From: Stenogyne calaminthoides | Taxonomy: Eukaryota; Streptophyta; Magnoliopsida; Lamiales; Lamiaceae | Assembly: GCA_037126765.1 (NCBI GenBank) | Contig: JBBCBC010000001.1 | Coordinates: 29,062,804 to 29,126,803, forward strand | Length of the DNA stretch: 64,000 bases | Reading direction: 5' to 3' | Shown here: piece by piece, positions 47,401 to 57,530 of the stretch | Numbering within the stretch: position 1 is the first letter of the stretch | Layout of the letters: each line of letters opens with the position of its first letter | Program-made: the position numbers and the translations under genes | Notes under the pieces: generated by a model | Databases searched by the model: none | Told to the model about the DNA's origin: nothing | Seen by the model: the letters and a program-made list of their open reading frames with translations, nothing else

Positions 47401-48075
47401 GGTGGCATGGTGGATCTTGCCTTTGATCGAGATCGCCCCGTCAACCTTTCTTATGACTTTGGCCTGTTCACTCACCATCTGAATCAAGAATTTGAGCCAG
47501 TTGAAGTCGGTGGTGGGTGAAGCCTCGATCGCCGCCATTAATCTGAGCTTGAGGTACTAATCACTCAAAACTCCCGAATGACTCATGATGCATTTGCTCA
47601 CAATATCTAACAAAACTCTATATTGTGGCTTCAAATGCCTCTTATGCAGTGTAGCCTCAAATTTTACAGGATTCTCAGCAATCCTATCTAAATACTCCTG
47701 CTCTCTACCCAACATATACACAACAGGATCATCTCCTCTATCACAAAGCTCAAAAACATCGTTTAAATTTTTCGAAATAATATACAATTCCCTTTCAAAA
47801 TTGATGTATTTAGACGAATGCTCTAAATGAGATACAGTAATCTCGGAATGCATACCATCCTCTTCATCTATCTTCATATTATAGATGAACTCGATTACCT
47901 CTTTCGCATATTCTTGGTCCGGTCAGCTTGCGACGAGATGAGTGAGTTTGGCTAAACGGATCATATGGAGAGCCTCCTCTTCTGGTTTGGAGTTGGTTGT
48001 GCTATCGAGCGAGACAACGAACTCGTACCAAGGTTTATTGGTTTCGGCTAATTTCTCGAAAATGGTAGGAGCCAT
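44481..48075 (-). pseudogene. Third reading region (ORF3) of the Sirevirus, env-like position
   Basis: Start ATG (minus) at 48073-48075 (MAPTIFEKLAETNKPWYEF); end at 44481. Open parts in order: 47557-47877, 47167-47538 (FNWLKFLIQMVSEQAKVIRK), 45935-47203 (422 codons, acidic, Gln/Glu/Pro/Thr-rich with TEEPTQSQSEEV-like repeats), 44995-45255 (basic, KKVKKERKRR like a nuclear signal), 44481-45014 (ends in a KIKIKIK run). In all about 1,200 codons with several frameshifts. Some Sireviruses have an envelope-like gene here, but I see no signal peptide or membrane segment, so that function is not supported. Confidence 0.75.
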
Positions 48076-48091
48076 TTGAGAGATTGAAGAT

Positions 48092-48690
48092 TTAGGGTTT
48101 AGGTTTTCTGGGCAAAGGGGTTAATTTTGCTGAGGATTTTGGGAACGAATGGTTTGATAAAATTTGGCTTGAATGGCTTCTTGGGGTATATATAGTTTGG
48201 AGATCGTTGGAATTCGCGTTGGTTAGGTGAAAAGCAACGGTTGAGATTAATCTCCGATTAATCGGGTATATGAACAATCGATCTCCGAAAAGTAAGCCGC
48301 CAAAATATCCTCATTGGTCATTAATGTAACAGAGCATTAAATGACTGTTGACCTTCTTCAGAATTTCAAACGATCCCACCCAAAAACATTCCTTAGGTGT
48401 TTTGTATTTATTGCAAATGATTACTGAGCTTCATTTAAGCAATAAATGAATCGCATGAGTCATTACTTCTTCAGACTAATTTCTCTCTATCAGTCTTACT
48501 GAGTACTGACCTTGATAAAATATCAGTATAATACTGAGTACTGAATGGGTTCAGTATAATCCTGAGTACTGACCTTCAGTAAATCTGAGTTTCCTGAGAC
48601 TCAGTTCAGTATCTCCATTTTATCCTGAGTTTCTCAGTAGAATTCTGAGAAAACTTCATGCATCTGAAAACCTTCAATTTTTTTTCAGAT
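48092..48690 (-). other. Spacer between Pol and ORF3
   Basis: Non-coding, with repeated ACTGAGTACTGA-like motifs at 48490-48600 (plus strand). Might hold signals for ORF3 expression such as a splice acceptor; not shown. Confidence 0.5.
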
Positions 48691-48696
48691 TTTACT

Positions 48697-49251
48697 CTAT
48701 ACACCTGGATCTAACATCCCTAATTCAACTGAAAGTTCCTGAAATCTTGATTCAGCCAAAGGTTTAGTCAAGATATCAGCTCTCTGCTTATCAGTATGAA
48801 TTTTCTCCATCCTTATGTCCTTTTTCTCGACATGATCTCTGATGAAGTGATGTCTGATATCCACATGCTTGCATCTGGTGTGCAATACCGGATTTTGTGA
48901 AATAGCAATGGCACTATTATTGTCACAAAATATTGGTACTTCATTGGCTACAACTTTATAATCCCTTAATTGTTGTCTAAGCCAAAGAATCTGAGCACAA
49001 CAGCTTCCTGCAGCCATGTATTCAGCTTCAGTAGTACTGGTTGCTACTGAGGTCTGTTTCTTCGAAAACCAAGATATCAGCTTACTTCCAAGAAATTGAC
49101 AAGTTCCTGTAGTGGACTTCCTGTCAATCCTGCAACCTCCATAATCAGCATCTGAGTAACAAGTTAATTCAAGGTTATCATCAGTTGGATACCATAATCC
49201 TCTATTCACTGTGCCCTTAAGATACTTCAGTATCTTTTTGGCAGCCTCCAT
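48697..49251 (-). pseudogene. Sirevirus RNase H (copy 2), open
   Basis: A 184-codon open stretch ending at GMLDPGV. It contains YSDADYGGCRIDRKSTTGTC, SVATSTTEAEYMAAGSC, FCDNNSAIAISQNPVLH and KQRADILTKPLAESRFQEL; the acidic residues D, E and D of the RNase H active site are all present. It is the best preserved Pol domain in this element. It is separated from RT by frameshifts near 49260-49490. Confidence 0.9.
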
Positions 49252-50340
49252 GTGACTAGCCTTAGGATTATCTTGGTATCTTGCACATATCCCAACGAAG
49301 AAATGTTATATCCAACCTACTTTGGCGTGAGATAGAGCAATGATCCAATGATTTCTCTATAATCAGTATGACTCACTGATTTGCCTTCAGAATCAGGATC
49401 CATCTTGTAGTTAGTATTCATGGGAATCTTAACTGCATTGCAATTCTGTACACCATATTTGGCAATCAGATCTCTGGTGTACTTTGCCTAGTTGATGAAT
49501 ATTCCTTCATTTGATTGTTTCACTTGAAGACCTAGAACGAAATTCATCTCCCCCATCATTGACATCTCAAACTTGCCTTTCATCAGTGTTGAAAACTTTT
49601 CACACAGCTGATGGTTTGGAGATCCAAAAATGATGTCATCAACATATGTCTGAAACCGATAAGATATCTTCCCCATCTTCTATCCCGAACAAAGTTCTAT
49701 CAAGCGTCCCTTTGACAAAACCATGGTCGATGAAAACGAGAAAAGTATCATACCATGCTCTAGGTGCTTGCTTAAGACCATACAAAGCTTTTTCCGAGCA
49801 CAGAAACTTGGTCATTCTATTTGAAACCGGGAGGTTGTTCCACATAAACCTCTTCTTTAAGCACACCGTTCGAAATGCACTTTTCACATCCATTTGATGG
49901 TATGAACTTCATGTGGGCAACATATGCAAGAAAAAAATCGATGGCTTCTAGTCTTTGCAACTTGGTGCAAAGGTTTCATCATAATCCAGCCTTCTTCTTG
50001 GGAATAACCTTGTGCAACTAGCCTTGCCTTGTTTCTTACAATGTTGTTGTTTTCATCTCTTTTATTCTTAAATACCCACTTGGTTCCAATGACATTGTGC
50101 CTTTCAGGTCTATCTACTAGCTCCCATACTTCATTCCTTGAGAATTGATTCAGCTCATCTTGCATAGAAGTAATCCAATGAGAATCTTGTAAAGCTTCAC
50201 CAATCGCAGTAGGCTCTTTCTCTGATAGGAAGCAGCAGAATAGTGCACTCTCACCATGGAACATTCTTGTTTTAACACCTTGGTTTAGATCACCCACAAT
50301 CGACTTGTAGGATGACTATCTAACCATTTCCTTCTAGATG
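49252..50340 (-). pseudogene. Sirevirus reverse transcriptase (copy 2), frameshifted
   Basis: Blocks in order: 49884-50297 (DELNQFSRNEVWELVDRPER, GTKWVFKNKRDENNNIVRNK), 49639-49893 (MDVKSAF, ALYGLKQAPRAWYDT), 49488-49676 (FQTYVDDIIFGSPNHQLCEK with both catalytic aspartates). Each lies in a different frame. The breaks near 49660-50060 fall in a patch poor in CAG and CTG, so some may be sequence errors. Confidence 0.9.
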
Positions 50341-51640
50341 TTCCCCCTTCAACAAAGATCCTCAACATTTGAAATGTTAGGTTCGATTAATTCGATAAAC
50401 TTCGAGGAACAACAGAAAAGGAGAAAGGGAATCACCTTCCTCAGGGGAAATTCCATTCAGAACATTGTCAGAGACATTTGTTCCCCTTTGGTTGATAGAT
50501 TCAGAATTTGCCTCAGCTGTGACCACATCTTCATTGACATCACATACCTGAGTCTGAACTGGTGTCTGTTCAGATTGGTCACCTTTGGTGTGTTGGCTTT
50601 CCTGAGTCTCACCATCCTGAGTTCCATCCTGAACTTCTTTATCTGAGTCTGAGTCACTCCAATCATAGATAGTGACTGACTTCTTCTTTTCAGGTTCAGT
50701 GGATGATTTGTCATTCTTTTTCAGGCTTAATCTGGTGATCCTCTTGGTCAGTTCATCTGCATCATGTTCCTGTTTCTTCTGAACACAAGTAGATTCATCA
50801 AAAACAACATGAGGTGTTTCCTCCACAATAAGAGTCCTACAGTTGTAAACTCTGAAAGCTTTACTGACTTCAGAATATCCTAAGAATATTCCTTCATCAG
50901 CTTTACTATCAAATGTTTTCAACTGATCTTTACCATTATTGTGTATGAAACACTTGCAACCAAACACACGAAAGAAAGAAACAAGAGGCTTCCTTTCATT
51001 CCAAAGCTCATAGGGTGTTTTGCCTTGACTCTTGGTCAGCATGGATCTGTTCTGTGAGTAGCATGCAGTATTGACAGCTTCAGCCCAAAACCTTTTAGGA
51101 ATATCAGCCTCAGCTATCATTGTCCTTGCAGCTTCTTTCAGAGTCCTGTTCCTTCTTTCAGCAACACCATTTTGTTGAGGAGTCCCTGCAGCTGATGTTT
51201 CATGTGAAATTCCATTTGCTGCACAATAATCAGATATGATATGATTTATAAATTAAGTTCCTTTGTCAGATCTGATTTTGACCACACTCAGATTTTTCTC
51301 AATACTGAGCCTTTTCAGTAATTCTGTCAGCTTTATCTGTGTCTCTTTCTTACTGAGTAAGAATATGACCCAAGTATATCTTGAGTAGTCGTCAACTACT
51401 ACCAATGTGTATTTCCTTCCATTAGTGCTTACTGGTGTTATAGGACCAAAAAGATCCATATCAAGATGGCGAAATTATTACATCGGTAGAAACATCTACT
51501 TTGCTTTTAAATGATGCTTTATAACTTGTTTTCCTTTTTGTACGCATCACAAATATGTTCCTTCTTGAACACTTCATTAAAGCAACCCTCTCACAAGAGC
51601 TAATCTTGCAAGCTTATTCAGGGGTTTTGAAATTGGTGAT
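50341..51640 (-). pseudogene. Sirevirus integrase (copy 2)
   Basis: 51253-51459 has MDLFGPITPVSTNGRKYTL and VVDDYSRYTWVIFLLSKKET (D of the core); 50377-51120 has WAEAVNTACYSQNRSMLTK, KTPYELWNERKPLVSFFRV and FGCKCFIHNNGKDQLK. The two are in the same frame, interrupted by a TAA at 51253-51255 within ...NLSVVKIRSDKGT. The C-terminal tail is Ser/Asp/Glu/Gln-rich. The pre-integrase H..H segment (LWHKRMNH, near 51640) is out of frame with its surroundings. Confidence 0.9.
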
Positions 51641-51648
51641 TCATTCTT

Positions 51649-52137
51649 TTATGCCATAACCAACGGTATCTCTGTGGAACTTTTAGCAACCAAACATGTA
51701 TCTTTAGGAGTTGAACTCCAATCGACCAAGATACACATTTCCTTTTCTAGTACCCGGTCGGTAATATTTTTACGTGTTGTATCATCTTTCACATAACATA
51801 AGTTCTTAGAGAACTCAACATTAAAACCCTTATCACAGAATTGGCTTATTGAAAGCAAATTATGCTTCAATCCAGATACATATGAAACACCATGGATATG
51901 AACTGAGTTGATTTTCAAAGTTCCATATCCTTCAGTCTGTCCCTTGGAGTTATCTCCAAAAGTGATCTGAGGACCTCTTTGTTCAACATAGTCACTGAGT
52001 ATCTTCTTGAATCCTGTCATATGTCTTGAGCATCCACTGTTAAGATACCATACATCAGGGGCTTTTTCATCTCTGCTCATCAGTGTTATGTGATCTTTAA
52101 TCAGCTTTGTGCCCTTGTTTTCCTCCTGAAAAACAGA
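51649..52137 (-). pseudogene. Sirevirus protease (copy 2), catalytic Asp lost
   Basis: Open from after the TGA at 52138-52140. Contains VWYLNSGCSRHMTG where copy 1 has WYLDSGCSRHMTG: the catalytic aspartate codon GAC is AAC (Asn). It then has ITFGDNSKGQTEGYGTLKIN, VHIHGVSYVSGLKHNLLSIS. The frame is the same as Gag. Without the aspartate the enzyme should be inactive. Confidence 0.92.
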
Positions 52138-52140
52138 TCA
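52138..52140 (-). other. In-frame TGA between Gag and protease, conserved in both copies
   Basis: Copy 2: AAGAAT-TGA-TCTGTTTTTCAGG. Copy 1 (near 4166): AAGACC-TGA-TCTGTTTTTCAGG. The stop and the pyrimidine-rich TCTGTTTTTCAG are shared, unlike the other two stops in Gag. Confidence 0.8.
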
Positions 52141-54534
52141 ATTCTTAGGTACCCAGTTTGTATAGGGTCCTACAAGGTTAGCTGTACCTTTCGGAATCCA
52201 AATCTGCCTGACAACTCTAATCACTTTAGAGTGGCTAATTTGTCTTCCATAAACATCAACATACACATTCACTACTCTGGGTGCCTTAGCAGTCTTCTGT
52301 GTATGTGTGCTAGCTTTAGCATGAACATGGGCTTTTGCATTTTTCTTTGGTTCAGGCCTTTTGTTCAGATGCTTAGGCTTTTGTGCAGCCGGTCTAAATC
52401 TTTGTTGACTTGGGTTCAGATAACCTTTACCCTTAGGCAAGTGGGGTTCAGGTTGTCTGTACTGAAATTTGGGTCTTTCAGTATACTGAGGACTTGGTCT
52501 CTTCAGTTGAGCATATCTCTGCTGAGTGTTTCTCTTCTGAAGATTCCTCTGATGGTTCAGTGTGGATCCTTTCAGGTTTGCATTCTTAGCCTGAGGCTTT
52601 GAAGTACTTGCCTGAAATTTTCCAACTTAGTGTTCAGTTTTTCTAGCCTTCACCTGAGGTTTGGGCTTTCCTACCCGATCATTCAGTTTTACTGAAACCA
52701 TGGGTCCTTTTCCCTTGTCTACAACCTTGGGCATTTCTTCAGTTTGAAGTGTGGGTGCCACTGGTTTTACAAAGATTGTCTTCTTGCTACTTGATGCAGC
52801 ATTCAGATGACCTTGTGAGGTTCCTCCTGGAATGTATCCCAATCCAAATTTTATAGTGGCAGATCTCTGGTAACTCTGAATTTCATCTATTACTTTAGAT
52901 GCAGTATTCAAAAGAGTTAACTTCTTCTGTGCACTATCCTCACAGTTCTGTAGAGTTTCATGCTTCTCAGAGAGGTCATTGAACTTAGTTCTGATCAGCT
53001 GAATCTCTTCAGTGGATTTCTCTAGCTTTTCAGTTAGGGTCATTATCAACTTCTCTTTCTCTGAGATTTGTACTTTCAGAACATCCAGTTCATCAGTAGC
53101 TCCCATTAATTGAGAAGTGATCTCAGTTTTGCTAGAGTCTTTCCATTTTAGATTTTCAGCCTTCAGTTCCTTATTCTGCTCTTGAGTTTCATTTAGCAGT
53201 TCTTGTAAAACAGCATAGTCCTTCATCAGATTCTCAAAAGAATCCATCAGGTCAAATTGACTGTTTACAGTTGAACTTGACAACTCTTGTGCTAGTGTAG
53301 GAGCAACAACAGAGAAAGAAGAGTTTACCTCCTCAATGGCCATCAGACAAATGTCATCACTTTCACTGTCTGAGAATATTTCATCTGAAGAGCTAGATCC
53401 CTCCTCAGAATGTTCTTCTTCTGCAACCATGGCCTTTTTGCTTGAAAACCTCTTGTCTCTTTTAGCTTGTCTTTCTCTTCTCTCCTTAGCACTCAGATCT
53501 GGACAATCGTACTGGAAGTGACCTTTCTTTTGGTAATTGTAGCATCTGTTGGTATCATCATCCTGATCACTTTCTTCCTTGGACTTGGAGTCCTTCTTTC
53601 AGGATGAAGATCCTTCAGTTTTCAGGTCCTTTCTCTTCTCAGTTGGTTTGTCCTCAGGTTTCTTCTGGTACCTGTGATTCCTGTAATAGCTTTTGTATTT
53701 TCCATATCGACTATTAAGTCTTTCAAACCTCCTTGCCATCAGTGCTAGCTTATCCTCAAGCTCATCCTGATTCTTAGCAAGGGAGTTCTCAGACTCTCTA
53801 GTTTTACAGGTTTTATCTTTGGATTTAAAAGCCACATTTTTACTAGATGATGAATCATCTTTGTTGTCAGCCTTTTTGGATTTTTTATCAATTACAAACT
53901 CATAGGCCTTAAGCCCAGAGAAGACTTGTTGATATGTCATTGAATTAATGTTTTTGGTGTTTTCAATCACCACTGCATGTATATCCCATTTCTTAGAAAG
54001 ACCTCTAAGAATTTTCAATGCAATTTCTGTTTGTGGATATTTCTTTCCAAGTGCATTTAGATCATTCATAATACTAGTGAATCTGACTTCCAATTTGTCA
54101 ATTGATTCACCTTCTTCCATTTCAAAACTATCAAACTTTCCTATTGCAACTGAAAGTTTGTTTTCCTTGATATGATTTGTGCCTTGGCATATTACAGCTA
54201 GTGTATCCCAAATTTCTTTTGCAGTATTGCAGTGAGAGATCATTCCCATCACACCATCATCAATTGTACTGTATAGTGTGTCTTTAGCAATATAGTCTAG
54301 ATTGACTAACTTTCTCTCCTCAGGAGTCAGTTGGTCATCAGACTTAGGAAATTCTGCTCTAGGATCGTTTCTCTCATTTTCTGTTCCTCTGGGATTCACC
54401 ACAGTAAATTGGAATGGCCCTTCAGAGACCACTCTCCACATTCGTTCATGTTTAGAATACAGATGAGCCTGCATTCTCAGTCTCCACAAATCATAGTTTT
54501 CCACTGAGAACATGGGAAGTTTCTTAGAAGATAT
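52141..54534 (-). pseudogene. Sirevirus Gag (copy 2)
   Basis: One frame of about 800 codons from 54534 to the conserved TGA, broken only by TGA at 53599-53601 and TAA at 52627-52629. The start codon by alignment to copy 1 (MASKKLPMFS) is ATA here (ATATCTTCTAAG), so the first ATG is seven codons later at 54513. N-terminal capsid-like part: MFSVENYDLWRLRMQAHLYS, TLYSTIDDGVMGMISHC. Zinc knuckle CYNYQKKGHFQYDC near 53510-53550 has Tyr for the second Cys. Then an acidic stretch and a coiled coil (52990-53250), as known for Sirevirus Gag. Confidence 0.88.
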
Positions 54535-54645
54535 TTTTATCTGAGTCTTTTAAGAATTAAGCAAATAAGATCAGTTCAGATAGACCACAAGTATTTTTAG
54601 CAAATAAACTTTGGTCAACAAAGCAGGTGGTCAAGTTGAACCACT

Positions 54646-54657
54646 GCTCTGATACCA
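54646..54657 (-). other. Primer binding site, initiator tRNA-Met (copy 2)
   Basis: TGGTATCAGAGC on the minus strand, two bases from the LTR end. Confidence 0.93.
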
Positions 54658-55772
54658 CTTGTTGGTCCCGGTGCAAACGAGTCTTACACGTGTATGGGGG
54701 GGAATACACGTGTTCAGTGTTTTTAAAACTTTTTCTTACTGAGGTCAACTTGGGTCAGGCTGTCCTGAAGATTTGGTCCTGAGAAGCACAAGTCACTCTG
54801 AGTCAAAGTCTCTTGAGACAATGATCTGGTAAAGTTCTTTTTCGAAACCTCAAATAATCCCAACCGAGTCCTCGAGTTTGAGAGATCTGAGTTGCTTGGA
54901 TCGATAACTAACTTCTTGAACCCTCGGAAAGAGTAAGTTCGGTTTGGTAACTATCTTTCTAGCTACTCGGATGTCTTGGAATGGTTGGCCCTTTAGTTTA
55001 TACTCGTTTTAAGCTTTGCCGAAAACCTTCCTTTGAATGGAATAGTGATTAGGCTGTGATTCAATTATATGCAACTTCCAGTGGGTTGATTCCAACTGAA
55101 ATCTCAGTGAAAATATGTTTTCTGATTTAAATCAATGCAATGATTAAGCCTGCGGATAAAAAAAATAAACAACCGCGGCAATTATAGTGGTTCGGAGACT
55201 CAAGCTCCCTCGTCCACTCTCTCGATCCTCGAGAAATTCACTAATCACTTCACGAGCTTTTTACGACTACCTCGCGTAGTTTACTTACTCAACTCGGCCC
55301 TGAGCTTTCTGACTACTCCACGTAGTTTACTTACCCAACCCGACCTTGAGCTTTATGACTACCTCCGTAGTTTACTTACTCAAACACAAACAAGCTTTCA
55401 GACTACCTCTGTAGCTTACTAACTTCACCTCTAGAGCTTTCTGACTACTCCGCGTAGTTTACTAACTCTTTACAACTCTTCTCACCAACAAACACACTCC
55501 AACTACCTTCTCAAGGGTTTGGGGTTTCTCGGTTGGTTTCCAACTAGGATGAGATATCATTTACAATGAAGTACAATGGAAAGGCTAGGATATCTCGACT
55601 AAGCTTCGGATAAATCTTATCAAGCTAGGCTTAGTTTAGTGAGCTCTCTTCAATATAAAAGAACTTGGGAAATTCTAAGTTTTTCTAAGTGCTTTAACTT
55701 TGCGATAATAAGTTTGAGCTTCTTGAGTTGCTTACAAATTTCCCGTAACCTTACAATGTAGAGGGTCACAAG

Positions 55773-55780
55773 TATTTATA
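55773..55780 (-). promoter_or_regulatory. TATA box in Sirevirus 5' LTR
   Basis: TATAAATA on the minus strand, position shared by all three LTR copies. Confidence 0.65.
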
Positions 55781-56229
55781 GGCATACACCAAGGTTACTC
55801 TTGAAAAACTATCCGTTGGAGAGATAGCCGTGAGTTTCCTCTTATGGTGTGTGAGAACAATTATATTTAGGGTTTGAAACTCCCTAACACGTTTTAGGCA
55901 ATAGCCTTTCATGTAGTCGGTCTTCACTTTTTTGCGATCTGGAACTTTTGTACATCGACATCTTTTTTTTGACCTATCCTTTGTCGATTAACCAGGTATG
56001 GTGCGATGTTGTCTTCCTCGCTTTTTGACTTTAGTCTCCGGTTAAAGGTAGACACCTTCAAGCGGCTCTTTTGGTTACAAACTACGAGTTGATATAACCT
56101 TAACAACACTTTGTCTTAGTTCTTTTTTTTATGCGCATTTGAATGTCTTGGCAATATCTAACTTTCTAAGGAATCGCGATCTTCTCGATGTTGCATCCTT
56201 GGATAGATATTTTTCGATTGCCTCGGAAC

Positions 56230-56760
56230 ATTCGGGTTTATCTTGAGCATTGATACATTATTGAGTCTTGATAATTCTTGTGCCTTGATATTCTTGATCT
56301 TGATTTTTCGGTCTTGTGTCTTCTTGTGTTCTTGAGTCTTACGAGTCTTGAGGTCTTCACGAGTGTTCAGCGTCTTACGAGTCTTGATGTCTTACGAGTC
56401 TTGAGTCTTGGTCTTCAAAGTCTTAAAGTCTTAGTCTTACGAGTCTTGAGTCTTCTAAGTCTTCTTGAGTCTTGAGTCTTGAGTCTTCTAAGTCTTACGA
56501 GTCTTGAGTCTTACGAGTGTTAGTCTTACGAGTCTTGAGTCTTGAGTTTTTTTGTCTTGAGTCTTCCGCAGATATCTTGGTGATATCTTGAGTCTTCATC
56601 TTTGAATCTTGATTCCCGATTTCTGCTTGAGTCTTGATATCTCGATTTCTGCTTTGAGTCTTGATATCTCGATTTCCTGGCTTTGAGTCTTGATTCTCGA
56701 TTTCTTCTTGAGTCTTGAAAACTTAGTTTCATCTTTGTAACTTTAGTTTCTTGAAAAACA
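56230..56760. repeat. TCTTGAG heptamer array in 5' LTR
   Basis: Tandem and interspersed TCTTGAG/TCTTACGAG units; composition and length differ from the array in the 3' LTR. Confidence 0.9.
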
Positions 56761-56949
56761 TCTTGAGTTCTTGAGAATCTTGAGATCTAACTTTGATCTA
56801 TATCTGTGACTATACATTTTGCGGATATTATCACGAATACTATAAAAGCGAATCGACTCGACTATCAAGATTATCCTGAACATGTCATACTCAGGGGTTT
56901 TGGGATCTAATCAAAATCATATATCTTTTATTAAATTCATCTCCCAACA

Positions 56950-56954
56950 GTCTT
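56950..56954. repeat. Right target-site duplication of the Sirevirus
   Basis: GTCTT, matching 42290-42294. Confidence 0.95.
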
Positions 56955-57530
56955 AAAAGCGATGTTTCAACATCGAATGTGTGTGACTCGTCGAGATCAC
57001 CATGAGGGACTTGCTCTCTATGAAAATGGTGGAGAGGCGCGCGTGTAAGGGACACGTTCTCGGATGATGGCTCACCTTAATAAACTTGAGGTACTTGGCG
57101 CTGAATCGACATCGAGACCCCAATCGATTTCATGCTCCACTCTCTGCGAAAAAGTTTTGAACAATTCAAATTTGAACTACGGATAAATAATCAGAAGTTC
57201 TCGATGCCTGATCTGTTGCAAGCTTTAGTCTCGGCGGAGGCTATATTTTTGCAAAAGAGCCATGCCTTGGTGGCAAATAGACCCTCTTCTTCTTCTAGGC
57301 CAAGGGGTGGTAAGAACAAGAAGAAGGACAAAAGCCACAAGCAAGTGAACTCAAGAAGTGTTGTCAATGGCAAAGAAAAAGGTGAAGAAGGGTGGAGGAG
57401 TGGGTAAGCCACTAAGGGGAAGTGCTTCAAGCTGCGGTGAAAAAAGGGACATTGGAGGTCGACTGTTCCAAAACCCAAAAGGAATGGAAAGAAAGGTAAT
57501 TCTCACGCACTAGTTGTTAAAACTTGTTTA
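56955..57530 (+). pseudogene. P Gag, C-terminal part
   Basis: Continues the gag cut at 42294: LKAMFQHR follows the target duplication as in the paralogue near 28120. 57132-57407 is open and ends in a Ser/Arg/Lys-rich tail (RPSSSSRPRGGKNKKKDKSH). A zinc-knuckle region follows near 57420-57480 but its cysteine pattern is damaged by frameshifts. Confidence 0.85.

Larger units (their letters stand above)
42295..56949 (-). mobile_element. Complete Sirevirus-like Ty1/copia element, copy 2
   Basis: Minus strand: 5' LTR 54660-56949, primer site 54646-54657, Gag, protease, integrase, RT, RNase H, a third reading region (48075-44481), polypurine tract 44062-44077, 3' LTR 42295-44061. Flanked by GTCTT repeats. 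At 14,655 bp it exceeds most copia elements; long size, coiled-coil Gag tail and an extra 3' reading region are known marks of the Sirevirus (SIRE/Maximus) lineage. It is structurally complete but carries stops, a lost protease aspartate and an altered start codon. Confidence 0.93.
54660..56949 (-). repeat. 5' LTR of Sirevirus copy 2
   Basis: 2,290 bp, TGTTGGTCCCGG to CTCCCAACA. TATA (minus) at 55773-55780 in AAGTATTTATAGGC. Contains the heptamer array at 56230-56760. Confidence 0.93.

Noticed and set aside
44481..48075. Functional envelope protein
   Set aside because: No signal peptide, membrane helix or glycoprotein features seen; only the position agrees with env-like genes.
53948..54175. 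Plus-strand open stretch of 75 codons, and similar at 46262, 47248 and 52090
   Set aside because: Shadows antisense to the Sirevirus Gag and ORF3 frames, whose domains are clear on the minus strand.
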